A stretch of 11,662 nt of DNA from Clostridia bacterium. Its GTDB lineage: Bacteria > Bacillota_A > Clostridia > Oscillospirales > CAG-272. Location of the stretch: assembly GCA_017546745.1 (NCBI GenBank), contig JAFYRZ010000050.1:1-11662 (forward strand), read 5' to 3'. How positions within the stretch are numbered: the first letter of the stretch is position 1; each line of letters starts with the position of its first letter. A program made the position numbers and the translations under genes. Positions 6,459 through 11,662 of this stretch are shown piece by piece. The notes beneath the pieces were generated by a model that ran no database searches, was not told the origin of the DNA, and was given only the letters and a program-made list of their open reading frames with translations.

Positions 6459-7201
6459 TGTGCGTCACCGTTTTTCTTGAAGGAAAGCTTTCTCTCGGTG
6501 CGCGACTGTATCCTCTTGATGTTTTCCTTGTGGAATACGATTATCATAACCGCAAGTATCACGCTCGTGAGCGTTATAAGACCAAAGGGCTGTGCCTTAA
6601 GGATAACGAGGAAATAGCTGTGCAAAACGATAGGGAAAAGTCCCGCCGCGCATATCGAGCCGAGCGATACGTAGCGCGACATGAAAACGATAAGCACGAA
6701 GAGGATAAGGAGAAGCAAAAATACACCGGGAGCGAGCATAAGCACCATAGCCGCGGTGGAAAGAACGCCCTTACCGCCCTTAAACTTATAGTAGATGGGG
6801 AAGATGTGGCCAAGCACCGAGAAAAGACCCGCAACGTAGCAAAATCCCTCACCGGTGGAAACACCCTTAACGTAGTTAAATCCGAAAAGCACTGCCGCGA
6901 AAAGTATCGCAATAACGGTCTTTAAAACGTCACCGAGCAGGGTAAGCCCCGCCGCCCTTCCGCCATAGGTGCGCAGGGTATTCGTAAGACCCGCGTTACC
7001 GCTGCCGTGCTTTCTTATATCGTCGTGATAAAGCACCCTTGAAACGATGATAGCGGAATTTATGCTTCCGAGAAGATAGGATACCGCAACTATAAGCAGC
7101 ACGAAGCCGAAATACGTCGCGTAAAAAAGATTGGTATTATGTATGATCGCCCCATCGGGATAGATAAGGGTAAAAAGACCGCCGTTATTAAGACTGAACA
7201 T
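6455..7201 (-). CDS. plsY: Acyl phosphate:glycerol-3-phosphate acyltransferase PlsY
   Basis: A 248-residue integral membrane protein. The three PlsY motifs are present: SYLLGSINSA after the first helix, KHGSGNAGLTNTLRTYG in the first conserved loop, and GHIFPIYYKFKGGKGV in the second. Several hydrophobic helices follow, with a basic C-terminal tail (RIQSRTERKLSFKKNG). PlsY transfers the acyl group of acyl phosphate (made by PlsX) to glycerol 3-phosphate, the first acylation in phospholipid synthesis, at the cytoplasmic membrane. The start is the ATG at 7201, 5 bases after AAAGGAG. It carries about 30 residues before the first helix, more than the usual 200 to 220 residue family member. First gene of the plsY-rpiB operon. 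Confidence 0.93.
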   Translation of the reverse strand: MFSLNNGGLFTLIYPDGAIIHNTNLFYATYFGFVLLIVAVSYLLGSINSAIIVSRVLYHDDIRKHGSGNAGLTNTLRTYGGRAAGLTLLGDVLKTVIAILFAAVLFGFNYVKGVSTGEGFCYVAGLFSVLGHIFPIYYKFKGGKGVLSTAAMVLMLAPGVFLLLLILFVLIVFMSRYVSLGSICAAGLFPIVLHSYFLVILKAQPFGLITLTSVILAVMIIVFHKENIKRIQSRTERKLSFKKNGDAQ

Positions 7202-7241
7202 AATATCTCCTTTGTGCTTTTTGTTTTGATCAAGCATTTAC

Positions 7242-7270
7242 ATTATACACCATCGCGCAAGTAAAGTCAA
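7242..7270 (-). promoter_or_regulatory. Promoter of the plsY-rpiB operon
   Basis: On the minus strand, TTGACT (7270-7265), 17 bases and TATAAT (7247-7242) form a near-consensus sigma-A promoter. No other strong promoter is seen before rpiB apart from the candidate at 5239-5267. Confidence 0.8.
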
Positions 7271-7283
7271 GAAATATCTTGAC
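7266..7283. repeat. 18-bp inverted repeat across both divergent -35 boxes
   Basis: GTCAAGA (7266-7272) and TCTTGAC (7277-7283) are perfect inverted arms around AATA. The arms include most of the -35 boxes of the plsY and queG-like promoters. It may be an operator for a dimeric regulator, or just two -35 boxes placed face to face. Confidence 0.5.
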
Positions 7284-7307
7284 AGAAAAATAAAACTAAT
7301 ATATAAT
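7279..7307 (+). promoter_or_regulatory. Consensus promoter of the queG-like gene
   Basis: TTGACA (7279-7284), a 17-base spacer and TATAAT (7302-7307) match the sigma-A consensus exactly. Transcription should start near 7314, leaving a leader of about 19 bases. Confidence 0.85.
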
Positions 7308-7319
7308 ATACTTAAATAG

Positions 7320-7327
7320 GGAGGTGA
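7320..7327 (+). promoter_or_regulatory. Ribosome binding site of the queG-like gene
   Basis: GGAGGTGA is a full complement of the 16S rRNA tail, 5 bases before the TTG at 7333. The GTG at 7324 lies inside it and so cannot be the start. Confidence 0.75.
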
Positions 7328-7332
7328 GGCTC

Positions 7333-8142
7333 TTGCATATCGATCTTAAAGGATTTTTCGAAAAGGAAAATATAGAATATTTCGGTGCTTTACCGATAGA
7401 AGACGTGCGCTGTACCTTTCCCGAGCTTCTTTTGCGTGACGGTATCTCTCCGCGCTCTGCTATCGTCTACCTCGTGCCGTATTACGGCGGTGAGACGGTA
7501 AACCTTTCTCGCTATGCCGCGAGCAGAGATTATCACGTTTATTTAAGAGAATTAAATGCCCGACTTTCGGAGTATCTTTCCTCCGCAGTACCGGGAAGCA
7601 TAAACAAGGGCTACGGTGACCATAGCCCGATAGACGAGCGCTATGCCGCACTCGCCTTAGGACTTGGTGTCGCGGGTAAAAACGGACTTATACTCAATGA
7701 AAAATACGGCAGCTACGTTTTCGTCGGAGATATGCTTACCGATATTCCGCCGGAGCAGCTTTCGGCAAGCGCACCCAAAGCCATAAAGCCCTGCATAGGC
7801 TGCGGAAAATGTATATCCGCCTGCCCCACGGGAATCCTTGGCGGTAAGGGTGAGGATTGCTTATCCGCGATAACCCAGAAAAAGGGCGAGCTATCCGAGA
7901 GGGAGATCTCGCTTATGCGAAAATACAACACCGCCTGGGGCTGTGACGAGTGTCAGACCGTCTGTCCCTATAACAGGGAAAGGGTGGTGACACCTATTCC
8001 TTTCTTTCTTGAGGACAGGATAGAGGAGCTGAGCTCCGCCACCCTCGCCTCGCTTGATAAGGCGGCGTTTTCCTCCCGCGCTTTTGCTTGGCGCGGCAGA
8101 AAAACGGTAGAAAGAAATATTGAAATTCTTAACAAAAAGTAA
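7333..8142 (+). CDS. queG: Epoxyqueuosine reductase (QueG)-family iron-sulfur protein, short form
   Basis: A 269-residue protein. The N-terminal half matches the DUF1730 region of QueG, with GDHSPIDERYAALALGLG (95-112) placing Asp96 where QueG has its conserved catalytic Asp, then GKNGLILNEKYGSYVFVGDMLTD. The second half carries the double-cubane cysteines: C154, C157, C160, C164-P, C176, and C204-x2-C207-x3-C211-P, for two [4Fe-4S] clusters. Known for QueG: cobalamin-dependent reduction of epoxyqueuosine to queuosine in tRNA. The protein stops shortly after AFAWRGRKTVERN and lacks the C-terminal helical repeats of the E. coli enzyme (about 380 residues). It could therefore be a short QueG or a paralog with another substrate; queT in the same window favours QueG. 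TTG is the start. Confidence 0.75.
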   Translation: MHIDLKGFFEKENIEYFGALPIEDVRCTFPELLLRDGISPRSAIVYLVPYYGGETVNLSRYAASRDYHVYLRELNARLSEYLSSAVPGSINKGYGDHSPIDERYAALALGLGVAGKNGLILNEKYGSYVFVGDMLTDIPPEQLSASAPKAIKPCIGCGKCISACPTGILGGKGEDCLSAITQKKGELSEREISLMRKYNTAWGCDECQTVCPYNRERVVTPIPFFLEDRIEELSSATLASLDKAAFSSRAFAWRGRKTVERNIEILNKK

Positions 8143-8150
8143 ACTATAAT
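8120..8150 (+). promoter_or_regulatory. Weak candidate promoter before the ABC unit
   Basis: TATAAT at 8145-8150 is a perfect -10 box just after the queG-like stop, but the best -35 (TTGAAA, 8120-8125) is 19 bases away. No terminator separates the genes, so read-through from the queG-like promoter is also possible. Confidence 0.35.
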
Positions 8151-8169
8151 TAGCAGAAAGGAGATTTTT

Positions 8170-8877
8170 ATGACCACTCCCGTTCTTAAATGCGTCAACC
8201 TTTCGAAGTCGTATAAGAAAGGTAAGACGGTTCTTTCCGGCTTTAACTGTAATTTTCAGCCGGGTAAGATCATCGGACTTCTCGGTCCTAACGGATGCGG
8301 TAAGTCTACCCTTATGAAGCTTATAACAGGGCTTCTTACACCCGACGGAGGAGAGATACGTATTTCCGGTCAGCCTCAGAGCGAGGCTACGGCTGCTATC
8401 GTTTCCTATCTTCCCGAGAGGACCTATTTCTCCTCCTGGATGCGCGTTGATCAGCTCGTAAAATTCTTTTCTGATTTCTATTCGGACTTTGATTCGGCGC
8501 GCGCATACGCTCTTCTTTCCGACCTTAATATCAATAAGACGGCAAGGCTTAAAACGCTCTCAAAGGGTACGAAGGAAAAGGTTCAGCTCATTATGGTTAT
8601 GTCCCGTCGCGCAAGGCTTTATCTTCTTGACGAGCCTATTGCCGGCGTTGACCCTGCGGCAAGAGATTATATTCTCAAAACGATCCTTAAAAACTACGAC
8701 CCTAACGCCGCCGTAGTTATTACCACCCACCTTATCCGCGATATAGAGCCGGTTCTCGATCAGTTCGTTTTTATGGACTACGGCGGAGTTATCCGTATGG
8801 CAGGCGATGCCGATGCTGTTAGAAAAGAAACCGGAAAAACGCTCAACGAGCTGTTTTTGGAGGTGTTCGGATGTTAA
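8170..8877 (+). CDS. ABC transporter ATP-binding protein
   Basis: A 235-residue ATPase of usual length. Motifs in order: Walker A GPNGCGKST (39-47), SYLPE in the place of the Q-loop (79-83), signature LSKGTKEK (130-137), Walker B LYLLDEP (150-156) with D-loop IAGVDP, and H-loop His187 in ITTHLI. The signature deviates from LSGGQ, as is common in YtrB/YxlF-type exporter ATPases. It starts at ATG with AAAGGAG 6 bases upstream and overlaps the next gene, a permease, by 7 bases (ATGTTAA), so the two are translated together. Known role of the family: powering a two-gene ABC-2 exporter in the membrane. The substrate is not evident. No GntR-type regulator, often found with YtrB homologs, is seen here. 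Confidence 0.88.
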   Translation: MTTPVLKCVNLSKSYKKGKTVLSGFNCNFQPGKIIGLLGPNGCGKSTLMKLITGLLTPDGGEIRISGQPQSEATAAIVSYLPERTYFSSWMRVDQLVKFFSDFYSDFDSARAYALLSDLNINKTARLKTLSKGTKEKVQLIMVMSRRARLYLLDEPIAGVDPAARDYILKTILKNYDPNAAVVITTHLIRDIEPVLDQFVFMDYGGVIRMAGDADAVRKETGKTLNELFLEVFGC

Positions 8878-9716
8878 GAAAGCTTATTAAATACGATAAA
8901 AAAGCATTAAGAAAAATATCCCTGTCGATGTTTCTCGTTGCTCTTGTAGCAGGCGCTCTGTCCGGCGTTTGTAATCGCTTTATGGATAAGGTGTCTGAAT
9001 ACGTTGCCCTTGAGATGCTTTTCTCGCTCATAAATATTCTATCACTCTTCGCTCTTGCGGCGTCTATGCTCGTGGTGATAGTTTTCGTTGCCCTGCGCTT
9101 TTACCGTAATTTTTATACCGACGAGGGCTATCTTACCTTTACCCTCCCCGCAAGGCGTACACAGCTTATGTTTTCCAAGACCCTCGTTGGCTTTTGTGCT
9201 ATCGTAAAGCAGCTTATCGCTATCTTGGGCGGTGTCGCTATTATCCTCGCATTCGTGTGGGATAAGGCTACGGATGAGACTGCAGTGACCTCGGTTGCCG
9301 AGATTATCGTAGTCGCTATCCGTAAGCTTTGGAAGTCAGACCCGAAGATGTTCGTCATTTATGCCGTCGAGGGCTTCCTTGGAATTATAGCATACCTTTT
9401 CTTTGACCTTATGCTCATCTACCTTTGCATCAGCCTTGCCTCGGTGATAGTTAAAAAGGCAAGGATCGCGGTCGCGATCGCTATCTTCTACTTCGCTAAC
9501 TCCTTCGTTATCGGCGGTATCGAGCTTGCGGTAATTCTTCTTACACTATCAGCCTCGGAGGGATTTTATCTTCTTGTCGAGAACGTGCCTCTGACGGAGC
9601 AAAACGCGCTAATGGTGCTGTTTATCCTCGCGCTTATCATCTTCCTTTTGATAGAGGCGTTTATTTGCTATATGATAAACCTCGCCATCACCGAGCGAAG
9701 GCTCAATCTTGAGTAA
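8871..9716 (+). CDS. ABC-2 type transporter permease
   Basis: A 281-residue membrane protein with about six hydrophobic segments (roughly 18-36, 49-76, 106-130, 160-195, 198-226 and 246-272) and a basic N-terminus. Between helices 2 and 3 it has RFYRNFYTDEGYLTFTLPARRTQL, a loop I recognise from clostridial permeases encoded beside YtrB-like ATPases. It would form the membrane channel with the ATPase encoded just before. The ATG at 8871 lies within the last codons of the ATPase gene, a 7-base overlap with a GGAGG-like site (TTGGAGGTG) upstream. The substrate cannot be deduced. Hydrophobicity limits were judged by eye. Confidence 0.8.
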   Translation: MLRKLIKYDKKALRKISLSMFLVALVAGALSGVCNRFMDKVSEYVALEMLFSLINILSLFALAASMLVVIVFVALRFYRNFYTDEGYLTFTLPARRTQLMFSKTLVGFCAIVKQLIAILGGVAIILAFVWDKATDETAVTSVAEIIVVAIRKLWKSDPKMFVIYAVEGFLGIIAYLFFDLMLIYLCISLASVIVKKARIAVAIAIFYFANSFVIGGIELAVILLTLSASEGFYLLVENVPLTEQNALMVLFILALIIFLLIEAFICYMINLAITERRLNLE

Positions 9717-9729
9717 GGGGGTGTTGGAT

Positions 9730-10665
9730 ATGAAAAAGATATTTAAGAGGATCACCCTTGCGCTCCCCGTAGCGCTTATCATAACGCTTGTCCTCTCCCT
9801 TGCCGCCTCCGCGGCATCCTCGGTTATCTGGCAGGAGCTTGACGATAAGACGATAACCGACGGCACAAGCGTTTATACCTTGTTCGAGTCGCCCTATGCG
9901 ATAACCGAGAGCTCTCAGCTTCGGTTCGTTTATGAAAACAATCCCTATGGCAACTGGAACAGTATATATTCCTACGAAAAATACGGTGATATAATCTGGA
10001 CCAATTACGGTGACGTCTACGTTACTGAGGCTGGCAGAGAAATGCTTCTTTCGCTTGAGGAGGGAGATGCAGAAGCATACAGATTATATACGGACTACTA
10101 TGTTTACAGCGACGTGGATACAGAGACCTACGAGTCGCTCATATCGCTTAACAAAGATGCTTTAACTATCGACGTAAGAGAGCTTTACAGCTGTGAGAGC
10201 CTCGAGATATACGGTGCCGATCCTACGGGATCTATGATAATGCCCTACGGTGCGCTCTATTTTATCAATGACGCGACCTACTTCCTCTCATACATTGACC
10301 TGCCTAACAACTGCTTTACGGCAGACGGATATTTTTCCTACCTTAAGGGGGAGGTAGATATTTACCCTGTCGGCGATGCACTTACAGACGAGCTTGCAGC
10401 GCTTGTCGATAACGCAACGCAGAAATATCCCACGTACGAATACGAGGCGGATCATACCTACGAGGTAGACGAGGATGCGGCAATATTAACGTTCTACGTC
10501 ATTTTCTCTATCGTTATGCTTCTTTGCCCCGCGGTATTCCTTATCATAAGCCTTGCCCTTGCCGCAACAAGGAAGAGAAGATCGTCAAGGCTCTGGCTCG
10601 TCGGCGCGCTCTTAGCGCTTTTGTGGATCGCCACGGCGGTTGCCATATTGATAATTATTTCTTAA
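9730..10665 (+). CDS. Unrecognised exported protein with two C-terminal membrane helices, ABC-unit partner
   Basis: I do not recognise this 311-residue protein. Visible are a signal peptide (MKKIFKR, a hydrophobic core about 8-26, then ASAAS as probable cleavage site), a Tyr- and acid-rich outer domain (about 32-250) with two cysteines (155 and 195), and two C-terminal hydrophobic helices (about 252-278 and 288-310) joined by the basic loop ATRKRRSSR. That topology places a roughly 220-residue domain outside the membrane, anchored by a helical hairpin whose basic turn is cytoplasmic. Start choice: the ATG at 9730 follows AAGGGGG by about 9 bases and gives a clean signal peptide, better than the TTG at 9709 inside the permease gene. 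It begins 13 bases after the permease stop, so it probably works with that transporter, for instance as a sensor or accessory. Confidence 0.75.
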   Translation: MKKIFKRITLALPVALIITLVLSLAASAASSVIWQELDDKTITDGTSVYTLFESPYAITESSQLRFVYENNPYGNWNSIYSYEKYGDIIWTNYGDVYVTEAGREMLLSLEEGDAEAYRLYTDYYVYSDVDTETYESLISLNKDALTIDVRELYSCESLEIYGADPTGSMIMPYGALYFINDATYFLSYIDLPNNCFTADGYFSYLKGEVDIYPVGDALTDELAALVDNATQKYPTYEYEADHTYEVDEDAAILTFYVIFSIVMLLCPAVFLIISLALAATRKRRSSRLWLVGALLALLWIATAVAILIIIS

Positions 10666-10675
10666 AGCAAAAAAC

Positions 10676-10702
10676 AAGGCGCTTGCATTTCGCAAGCGCC
10701 TT
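10676..10702. terminator. Bidirectional terminator after the ABC unit
   Basis: The 11-base arms AAGGCGCTTGC (10676-10686) and GCAAGCGCCTT (10692-10702) flank the loop ATTTC. The minus strand has the better T run (TTGTTTTTTG) and ends the small membrane protein gene; the plus strand has TTAAATTTTG for the ABC unit. Confidence 0.85.
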
Positions 10703-10715
10703 AAATTTTGTCCAT

Positions 10716-10910
10716 TTATCTGTAAATGAACCAAAGAACTATGTAAAGAAGAATAAGCACGGGAGAGCAGAGTAGAATGATAAGAAGACCGGTGGTAAAC
10801 TTATCGTAAACTACCTTCCAGTTAGGCTTCTTTATAAATGCCCACGCTTTCTTGAAGAAATTCTTGCACTTAGCGGCACCCTTGCCGAAAAGCTCCTTGA
10901 TTTTTTCCAT
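10716..10910 (-). CDS. Small basic single-helix membrane protein, unknown function
   Basis: A 64-residue protein that I do not recognise. The first 38 residues are lysine-rich and could form amphipathic helices (EKIKELFGKGAAKCKNFFKK, then AWAFIKKPNWKVVYDK). Residues 40-62 (TGLLIILLCSPVLILLYIVL) form one membrane helix, ending FIYR. It looks real: a consensus-like promoter, an AAGGGAG site 8 bases before the ATG, and a terminator just after its stop frame it as a one-gene unit on the strand opposite the ABC genes. It could be a membrane-associated small regulator, or a membrane-active peptide, but nothing in the sequence decides this. Confidence 0.7.
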   Translation of the reverse strand: MEKIKELFGKGAAKCKNFFKKAWAFIKKPNWKVVYDKFTTGLLIILLCSPVLILLYIVLWFIYR

Positions 10911-10953
10911 ATTCCATACTCCCTTCGGGAAATCTTTTACAAATATCGTTATA

Positions 10954-10982
10954 ATTCTATCATATTTTTTTCGTTAAGTCAA
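10954..10982 (-). promoter_or_regulatory. Promoter of the 64-residue membrane protein gene
   Basis: On the minus strand, TTGACT (10982-10977), 17 bases and TAGAAT (10959-10954) form a good sigma-A promoter. The leader is about 35 bases and holds the AAGGGAG ribosome binding site. Confidence 0.75.
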
Positions 10983-11010
10983 TAGAAAATAAACAAAGAT
11001 TAAAAATATA

Positions 11011-11039
11011 TTGAAAAAACGCTCGTTCTGTGCTAAAAT
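11011..11039 (+). promoter_or_regulatory. Promoter of the CYTH-domain gene
   Basis: TTGAAA (11011-11016), a 17-base spacer and TAAAAT (11034-11039). Transcription would start near 11046, 21 bases before the ATG. It is divergent from the promoter at 10954-10982, with 28 bases between the two -35 boxes. Confidence 0.7.
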
Positions 11040-11066
11040 AAGGTATAAACTAAGGGGGTCTTGTGT

Positions 11067-11573
11067 ATGAGCAAGCTTGAGATAGAAAGAAAATATATTA
11101 TCGCGATGCCGAACGTATCCCTGCTTTCGAGGGTACAGGGCTATACCGTAAGCTATATTACGCAGATATATCTTTCCTCCCCCGTTGGCGTAACCCACAG
11201 AATAAGACGGCGCGAATACGCGGATGCGTGTGATTATACCGAAACCGTAAAGCTGCGGCTTAATAAGACCACCTGTAACGAGAGCGAGGGCAAAATAGAT
11301 AAGTCCCGATTTGACGAGCTTTCCTTAAATATCAAGGAGGGCACTCGCCCGATAATAAAGACCCGACATACGTTCCCCTTTGACGGCTTTACCGTCGAGA
11401 TAGACGTATATCCCGAGTGGGAAAATACCGCAATTATGGAAATAGAGCTTGACCGCGAGGACGTCACTCCTGCGATACCGCCATTTATCCGTATTTTGCG
11501 CGAGGTGACGGGTATTCGCGAATACTCTAACGCCGCCCTTTCACATTCCTTTCCCGAGGAGGATCACTTGTGA
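11067..11573 (+). CDS. CYTH domain protein (triphosphate tunnel metalloenzyme)
   Basis: A 168-residue protein. The family signature ExExK is at 5-9 (EIERK), at the start of the first strand as usual. Further tunnel residues follow: HRIRRRE (44-50), TVKLRL (60-65), VEIDVYPEW (110-118) and [10 protein letters not shown] (123-132), with alternating acidic residues on strands. CYTH proteins hydrolyse or cyclise triphosphate substrates (inorganic triphosphate, thiamine triphosphate, ATP) with divalent metal inside a beta tunnel; small clostridial members are mostly of unknown substrate, with triphosphatase the likely activity. The start is the ATG at 11067, 8 bases after AGGGGG; the TTG at 11061 is less well placed. 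The last 10 bases overlap the end of rlmH on the opposite strand. Confidence 0.85.
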   Translation: MSKLEIERKYIIAMPNVSLLSRVQGYTVSYITQIYLSSPVGVTHRIRRREYADACDYTETVKLRLNKTTCNESEGKIDKSRFDELSLNIKEGTRPIIKTRHTFPFDGFTVEIDVYPEWENTAIMEIELDREDVTPAIPPFIRILREVTGIREYSNAALSHSFPEEDHL

Positions 11574-11662
11574 TATTTCTTTCCCGCGATTATAGTAAAC
11601 GACCGATAGAGCGCCTCTAAAAGAATAACGCGCATAAGCTGGTGGGGAAAGGTCATCTTCGA
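11564..11662 (-). CDS. rlmH: 23S rRNA (pseudouridine1915-N3)-methyltransferase RlmH, C-terminal end only
   Basis: Minus-strand translation from the window edge gives 32 residues ending at TGA (11566-11564): [20 protein letters not shown] followed by [11 protein letters not shown]. This is the highly conserved C-terminus of RlmH, with KMTFPHQL, the [10 protein letters not shown] helix and the terminal YHK that contributes to the SAM site and tRNA-like contacts of this SPOUT methyltransferase. RlmH methylates pseudouridine 1915 of 23S rRNA on assembled 70S ribosomes. The start and about 125 residues lie beyond the right edge. It converges with, and overlaps, the CYTH gene. Confidence 0.92.
   Translation of the reverse strand, partial: SKMTFPHQLMRVILLEALYRSFTIIAGKKYHK

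Noticed and set aside
6458..6925. A 155-codon open frame on the plus strand opposite plsY
   Set aside because: Charged antisense shadow of a membrane protein gene, without promoter or ribosome binding site.
1..11662. Search by eye for CRISPR repeats, tRNA genes, insertion-sequence ends, phage or defence genes
   Set aside because: No regularly spaced direct repeats, cloverleaf sequence, transposase motif or defence-family motif was seen.

Overview
The window reads as chromosomal DNA of a Bacillota member, most likely an uncultured gut Clostridia (Oscillospiraceae- or Christensenellales-like). The basis is the gene set (NfnAB, MecA, QueT, RpiB, TsaE/TsaB, PlsY, RlmH), AGGAGG-type ribosome binding sites, TTGACA/TATAAT promoters and moderate G+C. 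Coding is dense, with 17 genes that are whole or cut by the window ends. I see no tRNA, rRNA, insertion sequence, phage gene or CRISPR array. The assignment to a lineage is inference from protein similarity I recognise, not from a search.

Layout: (1) 1-2148, plus strand: the end of nfnA, then nfnB, the NADH-dependent ferredoxin:NADP+ oxidoreductase pair. (2) 2222-2824, minus strand: queT, an ECF-type transporter substrate component for a queuosine precursor, behind its own promoter and a structured leader that may be a preQ1 riboswitch. (3) 2926-3567, plus strand: a MecA-type ClpC adaptor starting at TTG. (4) 7270 down to 3632, minus strand: one tightly packed operon, plsY - class I methyltransferase - tsaE - tsaB - rpiB, driven by a strong promoter. 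(5) 7279-8142, plus strand: a short QueG-family gene with a consensus promoter back-to-back with that of plsY. (6) 8170-10665, plus strand: a three-gene ABC transport unit of ATPase, six-helix permease and an unrecognised secreted/membrane protein. (7) 10716-10982, minus strand: a 64-residue basic single-helix membrane protein with its own promoter. (8) 11011-11573, plus strand: a CYTH-domain protein. (9) 11564-11662, minus strand: the C-terminal end of rlmH, whose stop overlaps that of the CYTH gene.

A theme is RNA modification: queT and the queG-like gene (queuosine at position 34 of tRNA), tsaE and tsaB (t6A at position 37), and rlmH (23S rRNA methylation). The other genes serve phospholipid synthesis (plsY), pentose phosphate metabolism (rpiB), redox balance (nfnAB) and proteolysis (mecA). 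Three convergent gene ends (near 2152-2216, 3569-3618 and 10676-10702) each carry a symmetrical hairpin that can terminate from both sides. The fourth (11564-11573) instead overlaps stop codons.

The most unusual observation is in tsaE. Its reading frame continues upstream of the first usable ATG (5151) through clearly conserved TsaE sequence, but meets an in-frame TAG at 5245-5247, three codons after a suitably placed ATG. TAG is not used as a stop by any of the 17 genes in this window. The queT leader and the plsY/queG divergent promoter, with an 18-bp inverted repeat across both -35 boxes, are the other places worth checking. I did not find a convincing wholly new multi-gene system. The nearest candidate is the ABC unit with its unrecognised third protein.
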